A stretch of 56,656 nucleotides of DNA from Mucilaginibacter sp. GTDB lineage: Bacteria > Bacteroidota > Bacteroidia > Sphingobacteriales > Sphingobacteriaceae. The translations under genes were made by a program, and so were the position numbers. Location of the stretch: positions 1 to 56,656 of the forward strand of contig JAQBOK010000379.1 in the NCBI GenBank assembly GCA_028288085.1, in the 5' to 3' direction. This document shows positions 48,443 to 56,656 of the stretch, in pieces (the stretch's first letter is position 1; every line of letters starts with the position of its first letter). The notes beneath the pieces were generated by a model. The model made no database searches. It was not told the DNA's origin and saw only the letters and a program-made list of their open reading frames with translations.

Positions 48443-49429
48443 ATGAAGATACTGGTAAGGCTGCCCAACTGGCTTGGCGATGTGGTAATGAGCACCGCTT
48501 TTGTAGCAGCAGTTGAACAACTTTATCCGGAAGCCCAAATTGATGTTATTGTAAAAAAAGAGTTAAACGGAATAGTAAACTTAATATCACATCTGCATAA
48601 AGTCCATCTATTTTCTAAACAGGAGTATAAAGGGTTAACCGGCGTATACAGTTTCGGAAAAAAGCTGCGTTCTGAAAAATATGACTTGTTTTTTTGTTTG
48701 CCTGACTCACTTTCATCTGCAATGATGGGATGGGCGACCAGGGCAAAAAAGCGAATCGGTTTTACTAAAGAAGGTCGTTTTTTTTTATTAACAAACAGTT
48801 ATAAAAAGCCGTTAAACCTTCACCGTACAGATGAGTATATTAATCTGCTTGAACAATTTACAGGCAAAAAGATAAGTGAGAGGCTGGTAAAACTCGAAAT
48901 AGCACAAGCTACAGAACAAAATAACTTGGTAGTAGTGAATTTTAATTCGGAGGCCATTTCGCGAAAAATGCCTCTTGATAAGGGCAAGCATATTATTAAT
49001 ATGCTTACCAATACTTTCAGAACTACTAAATTTGCACTTATTGGCTCGGCTAAGGAAATAGAATATGTTGATCAATTATTGGACAATGCTGAAAATAGTG
49101 ACCGTTTGGAAAACTATGCCGGAAAGACCAGTCTTGAAGGATTGTGTAATTTGATGGCTTCGGCAAAAGCAGTATTAACAACAGATTCAGGACCTGCACA
49201 TTTGTCGAATAGCTTAAGTATACCAACCCTTGTGCTATTTGGCGCTGGTAATGAGCTGAATACGGCTCCATATAATAAACAAAATTTGACCATACTCCGG
49301 GCTGGCCAGTTAGCCTGTGAACCTTGTGTTAGAAACACATGTGAACTTTATGGCATTCCAAAATGTATGGAATTATTGGATGAACTAAAAATTATTAACA
49401 CGCTAAGTTTATATTTAAAACATGCTTAA
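48443..49429 (+). CDS. GT9 family glycosyltransferase (heptosyltransferase-like)
   Basis: A 328-residue GT-B enzyme of family GT9, the family of ADP-heptose:LPS heptosyltransferases. The N-terminus KILVRLPNWLGDVVMSTAFV is classical for WaaF/RfaF, and the donor site is TTDSGPAHLSNSLSIPTLVLFG. A Cys-rich end (ACEPCVRNTCELYGIPKC) is also typical. It would act at the cytosolic face on the LPS core; whether the donor is heptose is not certain in this phylum. Its last eight bases overlap the tsaC start. Confidence 0.88.
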   Translation: MKILVRLPNWLGDVVMSTAFVAAVEQLYPEAQIDVIVKKELNGIVNLISHLHKVHLFSKQEYKGLTGVYSFGKKLRSEKYDLFFCLPDSLSSAMMGWATRAKKRIGFTKEGRFFLLTNSYKKPLNLHRTDEYINLLEQFTGKKISERLVKLEIAQATEQNNLVVVNFNSEAISRKMPLDKGKHIINMLTNTFRTTKFALIGSAKEIEYVDQLLDNAENSDRLENYAGKTSLEGLCNLMASAKAVLTTDSGPAHLSNSLSIPTLVLFGAGNELNTAPYNKQNLTILRAGQLACEPCVRNTCELYGIPKCMELLDELKIINTLSLYLKHA

Positions 49430-49988
49430 GGAAGAAGTTGCCAAAGCTTTAAACATAGTACAGGAAGGTGGTATTATCCTCTATCCTACTGATACAATTT
49501 GGGGCATTGGCTGTGATGCCACAAATACCGAAGCCATAAAAAAAATATATCAGCTTAAACAACGCGATGAAACCAAAAGCATGATCATTCTACTGGATAG
49601 CGATAATAAGCTGGAAAGCTATATAAAAGATGTGCCAGCTATTGCTTATGATTTGATAGAATTTGCCGAAAATCCGCTGACATTGATAATGCCGGGAGCT
49701 AAAAACGTCTCACCTGCATTGATCGCGGCTGATGGTAGTTTGGGAGTTAGAATTGTAAAACACCCTTTTTGCGAACAGCTAATACAGCGATTGCGCAAAC
49801 CATTAGTGTCTACATCCGCTAATATAAGCGGGAAGGCTTCGCCACAACATTTTGGGCAAATAGATCAGGAAATAATAGATATGGTTGATTATGTTGTGGA
49901 CCTGGAACAGCATGACCGTGAAATAAAAAAACCTTCTACCATCATGCGCCTTCAGCCTGATGGACGCTTTGAATTTATCCGCCGGTAA
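49422..49988 (+). CDS. tsaC: threonylcarbamoyl-AMP synthase (YrdC/Sua5 family)
   Basis: A 188-residue YrdC-domain protein that makes threonylcarbamoyl-AMP from threonine, bicarbonate and ATP for the t6A modification of ANN-decoding tRNAs. Visible family motifs are GGIILYPTDTIWGIGCDA, KIYQLKQRDETKSMIILL, PLTLIMPG and PLVSTSANISGKASP. It lacks the extra Sua5 domain, so it is the short TsaC type; a YciO-like paralogue cannot be excluded. It overlaps the GT9 gene by eight bases. Confidence 0.9.
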   Translation: MLKEEVAKALNIVQEGGIILYPTDTIWGIGCDATNTEAIKKIYQLKQRDETKSMIILLDSDNKLESYIKDVPAIAYDLIEFAENPLTLIMPGAKNVSPALIAADGSLGVRIVKHPFCEQLIQRLRKPLVSTSANISGKASPQHFGQIDQEIIDMVDYVVDLEQHDREIKKPSTIMRLQPDGRFEFIRR

Positions 49989-50077
49989 TTTATTTATGAT
50001 TTTAGAGTTACTAATAACGATTTTTGTAGTAGATTTTAAAAAAGTTTATGCTTTAAAACCCCAGAGCATAGTTTAAT

Positions 50078-51502
50078 ATGAAACAACACCTGCAACACCA
50101 CCTATTTTCGGTAATAACTAATACTGCAGCCGAACAAAACGTGCATGCTTATGTAATAGGTGGTTTCGTAAGGGACCTTTTATTAAAGCGCCCATCAAAA
50201 GATATTGATATTGCAGTAATTGGCAACGGTATTTTATTTGCCGAAAATGTGGCTAAAACGCTTAAGGTAAAACTATCGGTTTTCAAGAACTTTGGTACAG
50301 CTATGCTAAAGTACAAGGATATAGAAGTTGAATTTGTTGGTGCGCGTAAAGAATCGTACCGATCAGATTCACGCAAGCCCATTGTTGAGAACGGCACATT
50401 AGAAGACGACCAAAAACGCCGTGATTTCACGATAAATGCAATGGCAATTGCTTTGCATGCTGATCAGTTTGGAGAATTGATAGATCCGTTTAATGGTGTG
50501 GATGATTTGGGGCTAAAATTAATCAGGACCCCCCTTGACCCTATTGAGACTTTTTCAGATGATCCTCTGAGGATGTTACGTGCTATACGTTTTGCGTCAC
50601 AACTCAATTTTACAATAGATACCATTACAATAGAAGCTATAAAGCATAATATTGAACGTATTTCCATTATATCACAGGAAAGAATTACTGAAGAATTAAA
50701 TAAGATCATCCTGTCATCGAAACCTTCGGTTGGTTTTATTTATTTATTTAATACCGGTTTACTTCAAAAAATATTTCCGTTAATGGCTAACCTGTATGGT
50801 GTGGATTTTATTGACGGGAAAGGCCACAAGGATAATTTTTACCATACTTTGCAGGTGTTGGATAATATATCTGCAACAACAGATGACTTGTGGCTTCGCT
50901 GGGCAGCAATTTTACATGATATTGCCAAACCGGCAACCAAGCGGTTTGAACCAGGCCATGGATGGACCTTTCACGGGCACGAGGATAAAGGCGCGCGTAT
51001 GGTACCCAAAATATTTGCCCAGCTTAAATTGCCATTAAATGAAAAAATGAAGTTTGTACAGAAAATGGTACAACTGCATTTACGGCCCATTGTTCTGGCT
51101 CAGAATGTAGTAACAGATTCGGCTGTCCGCAGGTTACTATTTGAAGCAAATGATGACATTGAAGCGCTGATGTTGTTGTGTAAAGCAGACATTACGACAA
51201 AAAATGAATATAAAGTAAAAAAATATCGAAATAATTTTGAGTTGGTTCAGCAAAAATTAAAAGATGTTGAACAACGCGATAAAATACGCAACTGGCAGCC
51301 ACCCGTTACCGGGCTTGATATAATGCATCTTTTTGGTATAAAAGAGGGCCGGGAGGTTGGAATTATCAAAAATCAAATACGTGAGGCTATACTTGAAGGA
51401 GAAATTCCTAATTCACGTGAAGAAGTAATTAACTTTACAATACTCAAAGGATTAGAAATTGGCTTAAAAGTTGTGGAAACACAATTTAAATTAAAACATT
51501 AA
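50078..51502 (+). CDS. cca: CCA tRNA nucleotidyltransferase with HD domain
   Basis: A 474-residue class II nucleotidyltransferase that adds or repairs the 3' CCA of tRNAs. The head domain has VIGGFVRDLLLKRPSKDIDI with metal ligands Asp42 and Asp44. RRDFTINAMA and DPLRMLRAIRFASQL (the nucleotide-selecting EDxxR-like region) follow. An HD phosphohydrolase domain sits in the middle (ILHDIAKPATK, then HGHEDKGA). Poly(A)-polymerase-like activity cannot be excluded from sequence. Neighbouring tsaC and miaA also act on tRNA. Confidence 0.93.
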   Translation: MKQHLQHHLFSVITNTAAEQNVHAYVIGGFVRDLLLKRPSKDIDIAVIGNGILFAENVAKTLKVKLSVFKNFGTAMLKYKDIEVEFVGARKESYRSDSRKPIVENGTLEDDQKRRDFTINAMAIALHADQFGELIDPFNGVDDLGLKLIRTPLDPIETFSDDPLRMLRAIRFASQLNFTIDTITIEAIKHNIERISIISQERITEELNKIILSSKPSVGFIYLFNTGLLQKIFPLMANLYGVDFIDGKGHKDNFYHTLQVLDNISATTDDLWLRWAAILHDIAKPATKRFEPGHGWTFHGHEDKGARMVPKIFAQLKLPLNEKMKFVQKMVQLHLRPIVLAQNVVTDSAVRRLLFEANDDIEALMLLCKADITTKNEYKVKKYRNNFELVQQKLKDVEQRDKIRNWQPPVTGLDIMHLFGIKEGREVGIIKNQIREAILEGEIPNSREEVINFTILKGLEIGLKVVETQFKLKH

Positions 51503-51526
51503 TTTTGTAAAACTACTACGCATACA

Positions 51527-52177
51527 ATGGCACTATACAGATTCAGGGTTACTTTTGAAGATTACGATGACGTGATGAGGGAGATTGATGTAAAATCCAA
51601 TCAAACTTTTGAGGATCTGCATCGCGCGATCCACCAGTCAACTGGTTATAATTGTGAATTTTCATCCTCATTTTATATCAGTAATGATCAATGGATAAAA
51701 GGTGAGGAAATTACATATTTACCCAATCAACGGAGAGTTGACCGTGGTGTGGCATTAATGGAAAAGGTGAAGCTAAGTAACCGCATTGATGATCCTCATC
51801 AAAAGTTTTACTATACATTTAATTTTGACCGCCCTTTTGATTTTCACGTGGAGTTATTGAAGATCATATTGGATGAAACTCCTGGAACCGTATATCCTGC
51901 GGTAATAAAATCAGCTGGCGAGGCACCAAAACAGTTTGGAACTGTATTTAATCCAACGATCTTACCCCCTGTAAGTGAAGAATTCGATTTCCTGAATGAA
52001 ATGGAGTATACACCAGAAGATGTGGTGGAAGGTTTTTCAGAAGTAGTTGATACCGAAGGTGTGGAAGAACCTGATGAAGAATTAGAAGCCGGAGATGAAG
52101 ATGAGTTTGGCGGTGAGTTTTCTGATAACGAGGGCTTTGAAGACGAAGAGCACCCTCACCATGGCGATGATTTTTAG
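51527..52177 (+). CDS. pRiA4b ORF-3-like protein
   Basis: A 216-residue protein whose first 150 residues match the plasmid pRiA4b ORF-3 family (YRFRVTFEDYDDVMREIDVK, then FEDLHRAIHQSTGY and FYISNDQWIKGEEITYL). Members occur as passengers of some mobile elements but also as ordinary chromosomal genes; the biochemical function is unknown. The tail, about residues 165-216, is extremely acidic (EEPDEELEAGDEDEFGGEF) and ends in His/Asp. It sits 24 bases after cca and 68 before miaA in the same direction, so it is probably co-transcribed with tRNA-processing genes. No insertion-sequence ends flank it. Confidence 0.82.
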   Translation: MALYRFRVTFEDYDDVMREIDVKSNQTFEDLHRAIHQSTGYNCEFSSSFYISNDQWIKGEEITYLPNQRRVDRGVALMEKVKLSNRIDDPHQKFYYTFNFDRPFDFHVELLKIILDETPGTVYPAVIKSAGEAPKQFGTVFNPTILPPVSEEFDFLNEMEYTPEDVVEGFSEVVDTEGVEEPDEELEAGDEDEFGGEFSDNEGFEDEEHPHHGDDF

Positions 52178-52245
52178 TTAGACCACAGGTGATGGTTCAT
52201 GGAAGGCATTTTTTTAATTAAGCTTAAAGCTATGATACTGCTTAC

Positions 52246-53157
52246 ATGAACACCGCCTCCATGACAAAAACACTTATTGTAATTACAGGCCCTACTGCGG
52301 TTGGTAAAACATCTGTTGCTATTGAATTGGCAAAAAAACTTAAAACAGAGATCGTTTCAGCTGACTCACGCCAGTTTTATCGCGAAATGGCTATAGGTAC
52401 CGCAAAACCAAATGAGACCGAATTAAGCCAGGCTAAACATCATTTCATTAATTCCCACTCCATCACAGAAAACTTTTCGGTAGGCGATTTCGAAAAACAA
52501 GGGCTTGAATTGTTAGATAAAATTTTCCAAACCAATGACACCGCCCTATTAGTTGGCGGTTCAGGGCTTTTTATCAAAGCAATATGTGAAGGTTTTGACG
52601 AATTACCTTTTGCATCAGCAGAAATAAGAGACAGGCTAAACCAGGAATTTCATAATAACGGACTTGCATTTTTACAGGAAAAATTAAAATCGGCCGACTT
52701 GGTTTATTATCAGCAGGTTGATCTGAATAATCCTCAACGCCTGATAAGAGCGTTGGAAGTAACAGAAAGCACTGGCAAACCCTTTTCATCTTATCGCAAA
52801 GCAACAATAAATGAAAGGCCTTTCAGGTTCATAAAAATAGGGCTGAATTTATCAAGGGAAATTTTATACCACCGCATTAATCAGCGTGTGGATGAAATGA
52901 TAAAACAAGGTTTGGTTGAGGAAGTAAGGTCGCTTTTGCCCTACCGTCACTTTAATGCATTAAATACTGTAGGGTATAGCGAACTGTTTGATTACTTTGA
53001 TGGCAAAACAGGGTTGGAAACCGCAATAGAACTCATCAAACAAAACACCAGGCGCTTCGCCAAACGACAGCTAACCTGGTTCAGAAAAGACAAAGATATA
53101 AAGTGGGAGATGGCTGATGACCCCGCATTAATTGATTCAATTCTAAACGAATTATAA
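52246..53157 (+). CDS. miaA: tRNA dimethylallyltransferase
   Basis: A 303-residue enzyme that adds the dimethylallyl group to N6 of A37 in tRNAs reading codons starting with U. P-loop GPTAVGKTS (residues 15-23), the DSRQFYREMAIGTAKP signature (40-55), HHFINSHSITENFSVGDFEK, LVGGSGLFIKA and RFAKRQLTWFRKD are all present. Length is typical. The start could also be the second Met (residue 6). It ends the plus-strand tRNA gene run. Confidence 0.95.
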   Translation: MNTASMTKTLIVITGPTAVGKTSVAIELAKKLKTEIVSADSRQFYREMAIGTAKPNETELSQAKHHFINSHSITENFSVGDFEKQGLELLDKIFQTNDTALLVGGSGLFIKAICEGFDELPFASAEIRDRLNQEFHNNGLAFLQEKLKSADLVYYQQVDLNNPQRLIRALEVTESTGKPFSSYRKATINERPFRFIKIGLNLSREILYHRINQRVDEMIKQGLVEEVRSLLPYRHFNALNTVGYSELFDYFDGKTGLETAIELIKQNTRRFAKRQLTWFRKDKDIKWEMADDPALIDSILNEL

Positions 53158-53396
53158 TTACCAACAATAATACTGCCCACCCCAACAAAACAAGAGTTAC
53201 TCTCGTTTAAAACCTCAGTAAATAAATTAATTATTTAACAGCATATTATTATATACTTATCTATTTTTAAGATAACTTGTAGCATTATAAACTACGTTAT
53301 CGTAAAGTATTTATAGTATATATAAAAGCAATTTCAATATAACTATTACTATAAAATCTTAATCGATTAAATAATATTTAACCTATATCACAATAA
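53158..53396. other. AT-rich gap after miaA
   Basis: 239 bases with no supported gene. It holds the inverted repeat at 53271-53301. No T-tailed terminator for miaA and no full promoter for the next gene were recognised. Confidence 0.5.
53271..53301. repeat. interrupted inverted repeat upstream of the exported protein
   Basis: GATAAC-tt-GTAG at 53271-53282 mirrors CTAC-GTTATC at 53292-53301 around a nine-base centre. It lies about 95 bases before the next ATG and lacks a T tail, so it looks more like an operator or leader structure than a terminator. Confidence 0.45.
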
Positions 53397-54881
53397 ATGC
53401 CACCCCCTAAGATTAAACGACGAACTTTTCTTGGCTATTTATTTATAAGCTTTGCGCTGATTCGCTGTAAAAAAGATCCAATCGCAATCCAAAAGCCTTC
53501 TCCAAATCCAATTTCTGTTATCAATCCACCTCCAATAGGACCAACATCTGATTATATGGGGCAGTACACTATAACCGAAATTGGCAGCAAGCTAGTAGTA
53601 CCCGACCCAACCTTTAATCAATCAATTAACGGTTATACAGACCAGGTATCTTACAATATTGGGGATACCGTTACTGTGTATTTATCGGGCCCTGCAAATA
53701 ATGATGCTGTGATACCATTGCTTGATACAAGAAGAAATACTATTCTCTCAGTTTCGACGCCAATTGCAACTCAGACTATAAAAAGCACTAAACCCTGGGT
53801 TGATGGGTTTATGTATGATAAAACATTTTCTTTTAAAATACCAGAATATTTTAAAAGCGGAGTTTACACGTGGAATAAATTAATTCCATTTACTATTAAA
53901 GGAAATAAAACTTCATATGATTTAACTGTTGTGTATCCAACCAATACTGCCAATGCCTATAATTTCGCTGGCGGTAAAAGCGTTTATGCACCGGATTTTA
54001 ATAATAGGGCAACTGTTCTTTCTTTTCTCCGAAGCAACACCATAATGCCGGCTGCATTTTTTCAGTGGATTGATAATCAAACATATAATATAAATTATAT
54101 TGCAGACTGCGACTTGGACGATTATAGCCAGATACAAAATTCAAAGGTTGTTGTTATTACTGGCCATAGCGAATATTGGACAAGACAAGCCCGGGAAAAT
54201 ATAGACAAGTTTGTTGACTCAGGTAAAAATGTACTTATGCTTTCGGGAAACCTCATGTGGTGGCAGGTTAGGTACAACAAAGAGAAAAGTGCAATGATCT
54301 GCTATAAAGACGTAAATGGGTATTCAAATTATGATAATACTATTGATCCCTTAGGAACTACTAAGTATAGCACTGTAAATTGGGGAACCCCGGTTGTGGA
54401 TTATCCAATATTACCAAGTATTGGTACTGATTATCGCTATGGCGGATATGGTAACCAATTACCAAACAGGTGGAACGGTTTTAAAATAGTACAAGAAGAT
54501 TCTCCTATTCTGAAGGGTTCAGGGCTAAAAAATGGAGATATACTAAATATGCCGACGACTGAATATGAGGGCACGCCTGTGGTAGAATTATTCCCTCCCG
54601 GATCACCGAAAATACCGGTTATTGATAATTCAGTATTGAACTTTCACCAGGTTGAACTTTTAGGGTTTGATTTCGCAAGTAATTCACAACGCAGGGATAA
54701 TCTTGGTTTTGGAACGTTTATGGTTTGTCAAAAGTCTTCAACCTCGGGAACTATAGTTCATGGCGCGTCAATGGATTGGTGTTCAAATATTCTTCTTGAT
54801 AATGGTAAAATAAAAACGATCACAAAAAACATGATTGATCTGTCATTGTCGGACAGATCTCTTTTTACACCTAAAAAATAG
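53397..54881 (+). CDS. exported protein with dimethylformamidase-beta-like C-terminal region
   Basis: A 494-residue protein of uncertain function. The N-terminus KIKRRTFLGYLFISFALIRC combines a twin-arginine motif (RRTFLG) with a hydrophobic stretch and a Cys24 in a poor lipobox (LIRC). A Pro-rich linker and an immunoglobulin-like part (about residues 60-170) follow. From about residue 190 the sequence resembles the C-terminal domain of the N,N-dimethylformamidase large subunit: VVITGHSEYWTRQARENI, SGKNVLMLSGNLMWWQVRY and a late HGASMDWCSN. It is a lone plus-strand gene converging on rmlA. Whether it is an amidase or a sugar-binding relative cannot be told. Confidence 0.65.
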   Translation: MPPPKIKRRTFLGYLFISFALIRCKKDPIAIQKPSPNPISVINPPPIGPTSDYMGQYTITEIGSKLVVPDPTFNQSINGYTDQVSYNIGDTVTVYLSGPANNDAVIPLLDTRRNTILSVSTPIATQTIKSTKPWVDGFMYDKTFSFKIPEYFKSGVYTWNKLIPFTIKGNKTSYDLTVVYPTNTANAYNFAGGKSVYAPDFNNRATVLSFLRSNTIMPAAFFQWIDNQTYNINYIADCDLDDYSQIQNSKVVVITGHSEYWTRQARENIDKFVDSGKNVLMLSGNLMWWQVRYNKEKSAMICYKDVNGYSNYDNTIDPLGTTKYSTVNWGTPVVDYPILPSIGTDYRYGGYGNQLPNRWNGFKIVQEDSPILKGSGLKNGDILNMPTTEYEGTPVVELFPPGSPKIPVIDNSVLNFHQVELLGFDFASNSQRRDNLGFGTFMVCQKSSTSGTIVHGASMDWCSNILLDNGKIKTITKNMIDLSLSDRSLFTPKK

Positions 54882-54914
54882 CTATTTGTAGCAATACCGA
54901 AATTATAGTAATTC

Positions 54915-55772
54915 TTACAGAAGGCTTTTCAAATACATACCGTATCCACTTTTGATATATTTATCGGCAAGTAAGCTTAATTGTGCTTTGTCAATAAAAC
55001 CATGACGAAAAGCCACCTCTTCAATACACCCTATTTTGGTGGCCTGACGTTTTTCAATTACCCTTACAAATTCAGTTGCATCACTCAGGGAATCAAAAGT
55101 ACCTGTATCTAACCAGGCTGTACCCCTGTCCATTACACCTACATGCAATTTTTTATTCTCTAAATACACTCTGTTTACATCTGTAATCTCAAACTCGCCC
55201 CTGGAAGAAGGCCGTATGTTTTTCGCAATGTCAACTACTTCATTATCATAAAAATACAATCCAGGTACAGCATATTGCGATTTTGGCTTTAATGGCTTTT
55301 CTTCAATAGACAGGGCCCTAAATTCACCGTCAAACTCTACAACCCCATATCTTTCGGGGTCTGAGACTTTGTACGCAAATATTGCCGCTCCATCTACATT
55401 ATTAAATCCCAATATCAATTCGCCAAACCCTGTACCATAAAAAATATTATCGCCTAATATTAGCGCTACTTTATCTTCTCCGATAAACTCCTCGCCTATT
55501 ACAAAGGCCTGGGCTAATCCGTTTGGCACCTCTTGTATGGCGTACTCAAAACGGCATCCCAGATCATGCCCATCGCCAAGGAGGCGTTTAAAGCTTTCGC
55601 TGTCTTCGGGTGTGGTGATGATCAGTATCTCGCGAATATCAGCCATCATTAATACCGATAAGGGGTAATAGATCATTGGCTTATCATAGATAGGCATCAA
55701 TTGCTTACTAATGGCTTTGGTGATAGGGAAAAGCCTTGTACCTGAACCGCCTGCTAAAATAATTCCTTTCAT
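54915..55772 (-). CDS. rmlA: glucose-1-phosphate thymidylyltransferase
   Basis: A 285-residue nucleotidyltransferase that makes dTDP-glucose, the first step to dTDP-L-rhamnose. The nucleotide-binding start is [20 protein letters not shown], followed by [17 protein letters not shown]. The metal Asp is in [10 protein letters not shown], and [20 protein letters not shown] and [11 protein letters not shown] are RmlA hallmarks. It follows rmlD by 22 bases in the same operon. Rhamnose may serve the nearby polysaccharide or LPS. Confidence 0.95.
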   Translation of the reverse strand: MKGIILAGGSGTRLFPITKAISKQLMPIYDKPMIYYPLSVLMMADIREILIITTPEDSESFKRLLGDGHDLGCRFEYAIQEVPNGLAQAFVIGEEFIGEDKVALILGDNIFYGTGFGELILGFNNVDGAAIFAYKVSDPERYGVVEFDGEFRALSIEEKPLKPKSQYAVPGLYFYDNEVVDIAKNIRPSSRGEFEITDVNRVYLENKKLHVGVMDRGTAWLDTGTFDSLSDATEFVRVIEKRQATKIGCIEEVAFRHGFIDKAQLSLLADKYIKSGYGMYLKSLL

Positions 55773-55794
55773 GATCGATATTAAAGTTTATCTG

Positions 55795-56646
55795 TTAGAG
55801 CCTGCTGATACACATTACCAGGCTATCCCTCCAATACGGGATTTTGATGTTAAATGTTTGCTTTATCCTTGATTTGTCCATTACCGAAAACGCCGGCCGT
55901 ACAGCACGGGTCACATATTCGGATGTGCTGATAGGTAATACCTTCACGTTTGTACCTGAGATATCAAAAATGGCTTTTGCAAAATCATACCATGACGCAA
56001 CACCTTCATTGCTATAATGATAAATTCCATAAGCCGTGATATCACTAAAAATGATCTGTAATATACATTCAGCCAGGTCCATAGCATAAGTTGGTGTGCC
56101 TACCTGATCAGCAATTATCTTTAGTTCATCTCTTTCGGCACCTAATTTCAACATGGTTTTAACAAAATTGTTCCCATACTCTGAGTACAACCAGCTGGTG
56201 CGCAAAATATAGTACTTCTTTAAGATGCTAATTACAGCTTCTTCACCTTCCAGCTTTGTTAAGCCATAAATATTAATAGGTTCGGCCACATCACTTTCTG
56301 TAAGTGGCACCGGTTTATCGCCTTTGAAAATAAAGTCTGTTGATACCTGGATCAAAACTGATCCATATTCTGCACATAACAGGCTTAAATTCTCAGCTCC
56401 AATTTTATTAATACTACGGGCAAGGTCTATATCATCTTCGGCCTTATCAACAGCAGTATAGGCAGCACAATTAATGCACCAGGCGGGCTTATAGGTATCA
56501 AATATTAACCTTAGCGCATCTTTATCTAAAATGTTGGCCTCCTTTTCACCAGGAAAACAGATCGCATCTATCTTCTTTGTTTCAGCAACAGTTTTTAAGC
56601 ATTGCCCTAACTGACCCGACGCACCGAAAACTACAATATTGTTCAT
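55795..56646 (-). CDS. rmlD: dTDP-4-dehydrorhamnose reductase
   Basis: A 283-residue SDR that performs the last step of dTDP-L-rhamnose synthesis. NAD(P) motif FGASGQLGQ (residues 7-15), NCAAYTAVDKAEDD (58-71), STDFIFKG with Thr103, and Tyr127/Lys131 in IYGLTKLEGE. The rmlB and rmlC steps are not in the window; they may lie just beyond the right edge, since the operon runs in from that side and only ten bases remain before the start codon. Confidence 0.94.
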   Translation of the reverse strand: MNNIVVFGASGQLGQCLKTVAETKKIDAICFPGEKEANILDKDALRLIFDTYKPAWCINCAAYTAVDKAEDDIDLARSINKIGAENLSLLCAEYGSVLIQVSTDFIFKGDKPVPLTESDVAEPINIYGLTKLEGEEAVISILKKYYILRTSWLYSEYGNNFVKTMLKLGAERDELKIIADQVGTPTYAMDLAECILQIIFSDITAYGIYHYSNEGVASWYDFAKAIFDISGTNVKVLPISTSEYVTRAVRPAFSVMDKSRIKQTFNIKIPYWRDSLVMCISRL

Positions 56647-56656
56647 TACTTTAATT

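Noticed and set aside
51527..52177. Insertion sequence around the pRiA4b ORF-3-like gene
   Set aside because: No transposase, terminal inverted repeats or target duplication are seen; flanking genes are intact and close.

Overview
The window reads as chromosomal DNA of a Bacteroidetes bacterium, most likely family Sphingobacteriaceae (Mucilaginibacter/Pedobacter-like). The reasons are AT-rich DNA with dense genes, promoters of the Bacteroidetes type (TTG or TTTG, 18-21 bases, then TAnnTTTG), few Shine-Dalgarno sequences, a TamB gene followed by a lipoprotein TamA homologue (TamL), and a Wza/BY-kinase exopolysaccharide locus. The genus is inferred from general family knowledge, not from a search. 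No tRNA, rRNA, CRISPR array or intact insertion sequence was seen.

Layout. 1-1267 holds a truncated GMC oxidoreductase, followed by a gap with a possible decayed gene. 1841-6590 is a cytosolic sugar module: a two-domain GT4 protein, a second GT4 enzyme, and a convergent GH130 phosphorylase/hydrolase. 6715-11948 carries a DUF58 protein, thioredoxin and dnaE on the minus strand. 12154-20068 is an outer-membrane biogenesis operon (tamB, tamL) followed by a small aspartic protease. 20387-23803 holds gyrB, an OmpH/Skp-like lipoprotein and guanine deaminase.

23870-46809 is a Wzx/Wzy-type polysaccharide locus read almost wholly on the minus strand. From its promoter at about 46860-46889 the order is wza, BY-kinase co-polymerase, UDP-HexNAc 6-dehydrogenase, WbpB-, WbpD- and WbpE-like enzymes (a 2,3-diacetamido uronic acid route), wzx, wzy, a CgeB-like glycosyltransferase, two paralogous acyltransferases, a methyltransferase, an epimerase and a GT4. 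One gene on the opposite strand, a secreted beta-helix protein, interrupts the locus. After it come a GT2, a WbpV-like reductase, a WbpL-like initiating transferase and a WbpM-like dehydratase. Together these could make a lipid-linked repeat unit starting with a 6-deoxy-HexNAc, decorate it with acylated and amidated sugars, flip and polymerise it, and export it.

46973-53157 holds housekeeping genes: an S4 RNA-binding protein, dapD, a GT9 heptosyltransferase-like protein, and a tRNA-processing run (tsaC, cca, a pRiA4b ORF-3-like protein, miaA). 53397-54881 is a probably exported protein with a dimethylformamidase-beta-like C-terminal region. rmlA and rmlD on the minus strand close the window and point to dTDP-rhamnose synthesis continuing past the right edge.

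The best candidate for an undescribed system is the GT4 fusion/GT4/GH130 module, which could build and phosphorolyse an intracellular mannoside-like glycan. Next are the inverted beta-helix enzyme inside the polysaccharide locus and the exported dimethylformamidase-beta-like protein.
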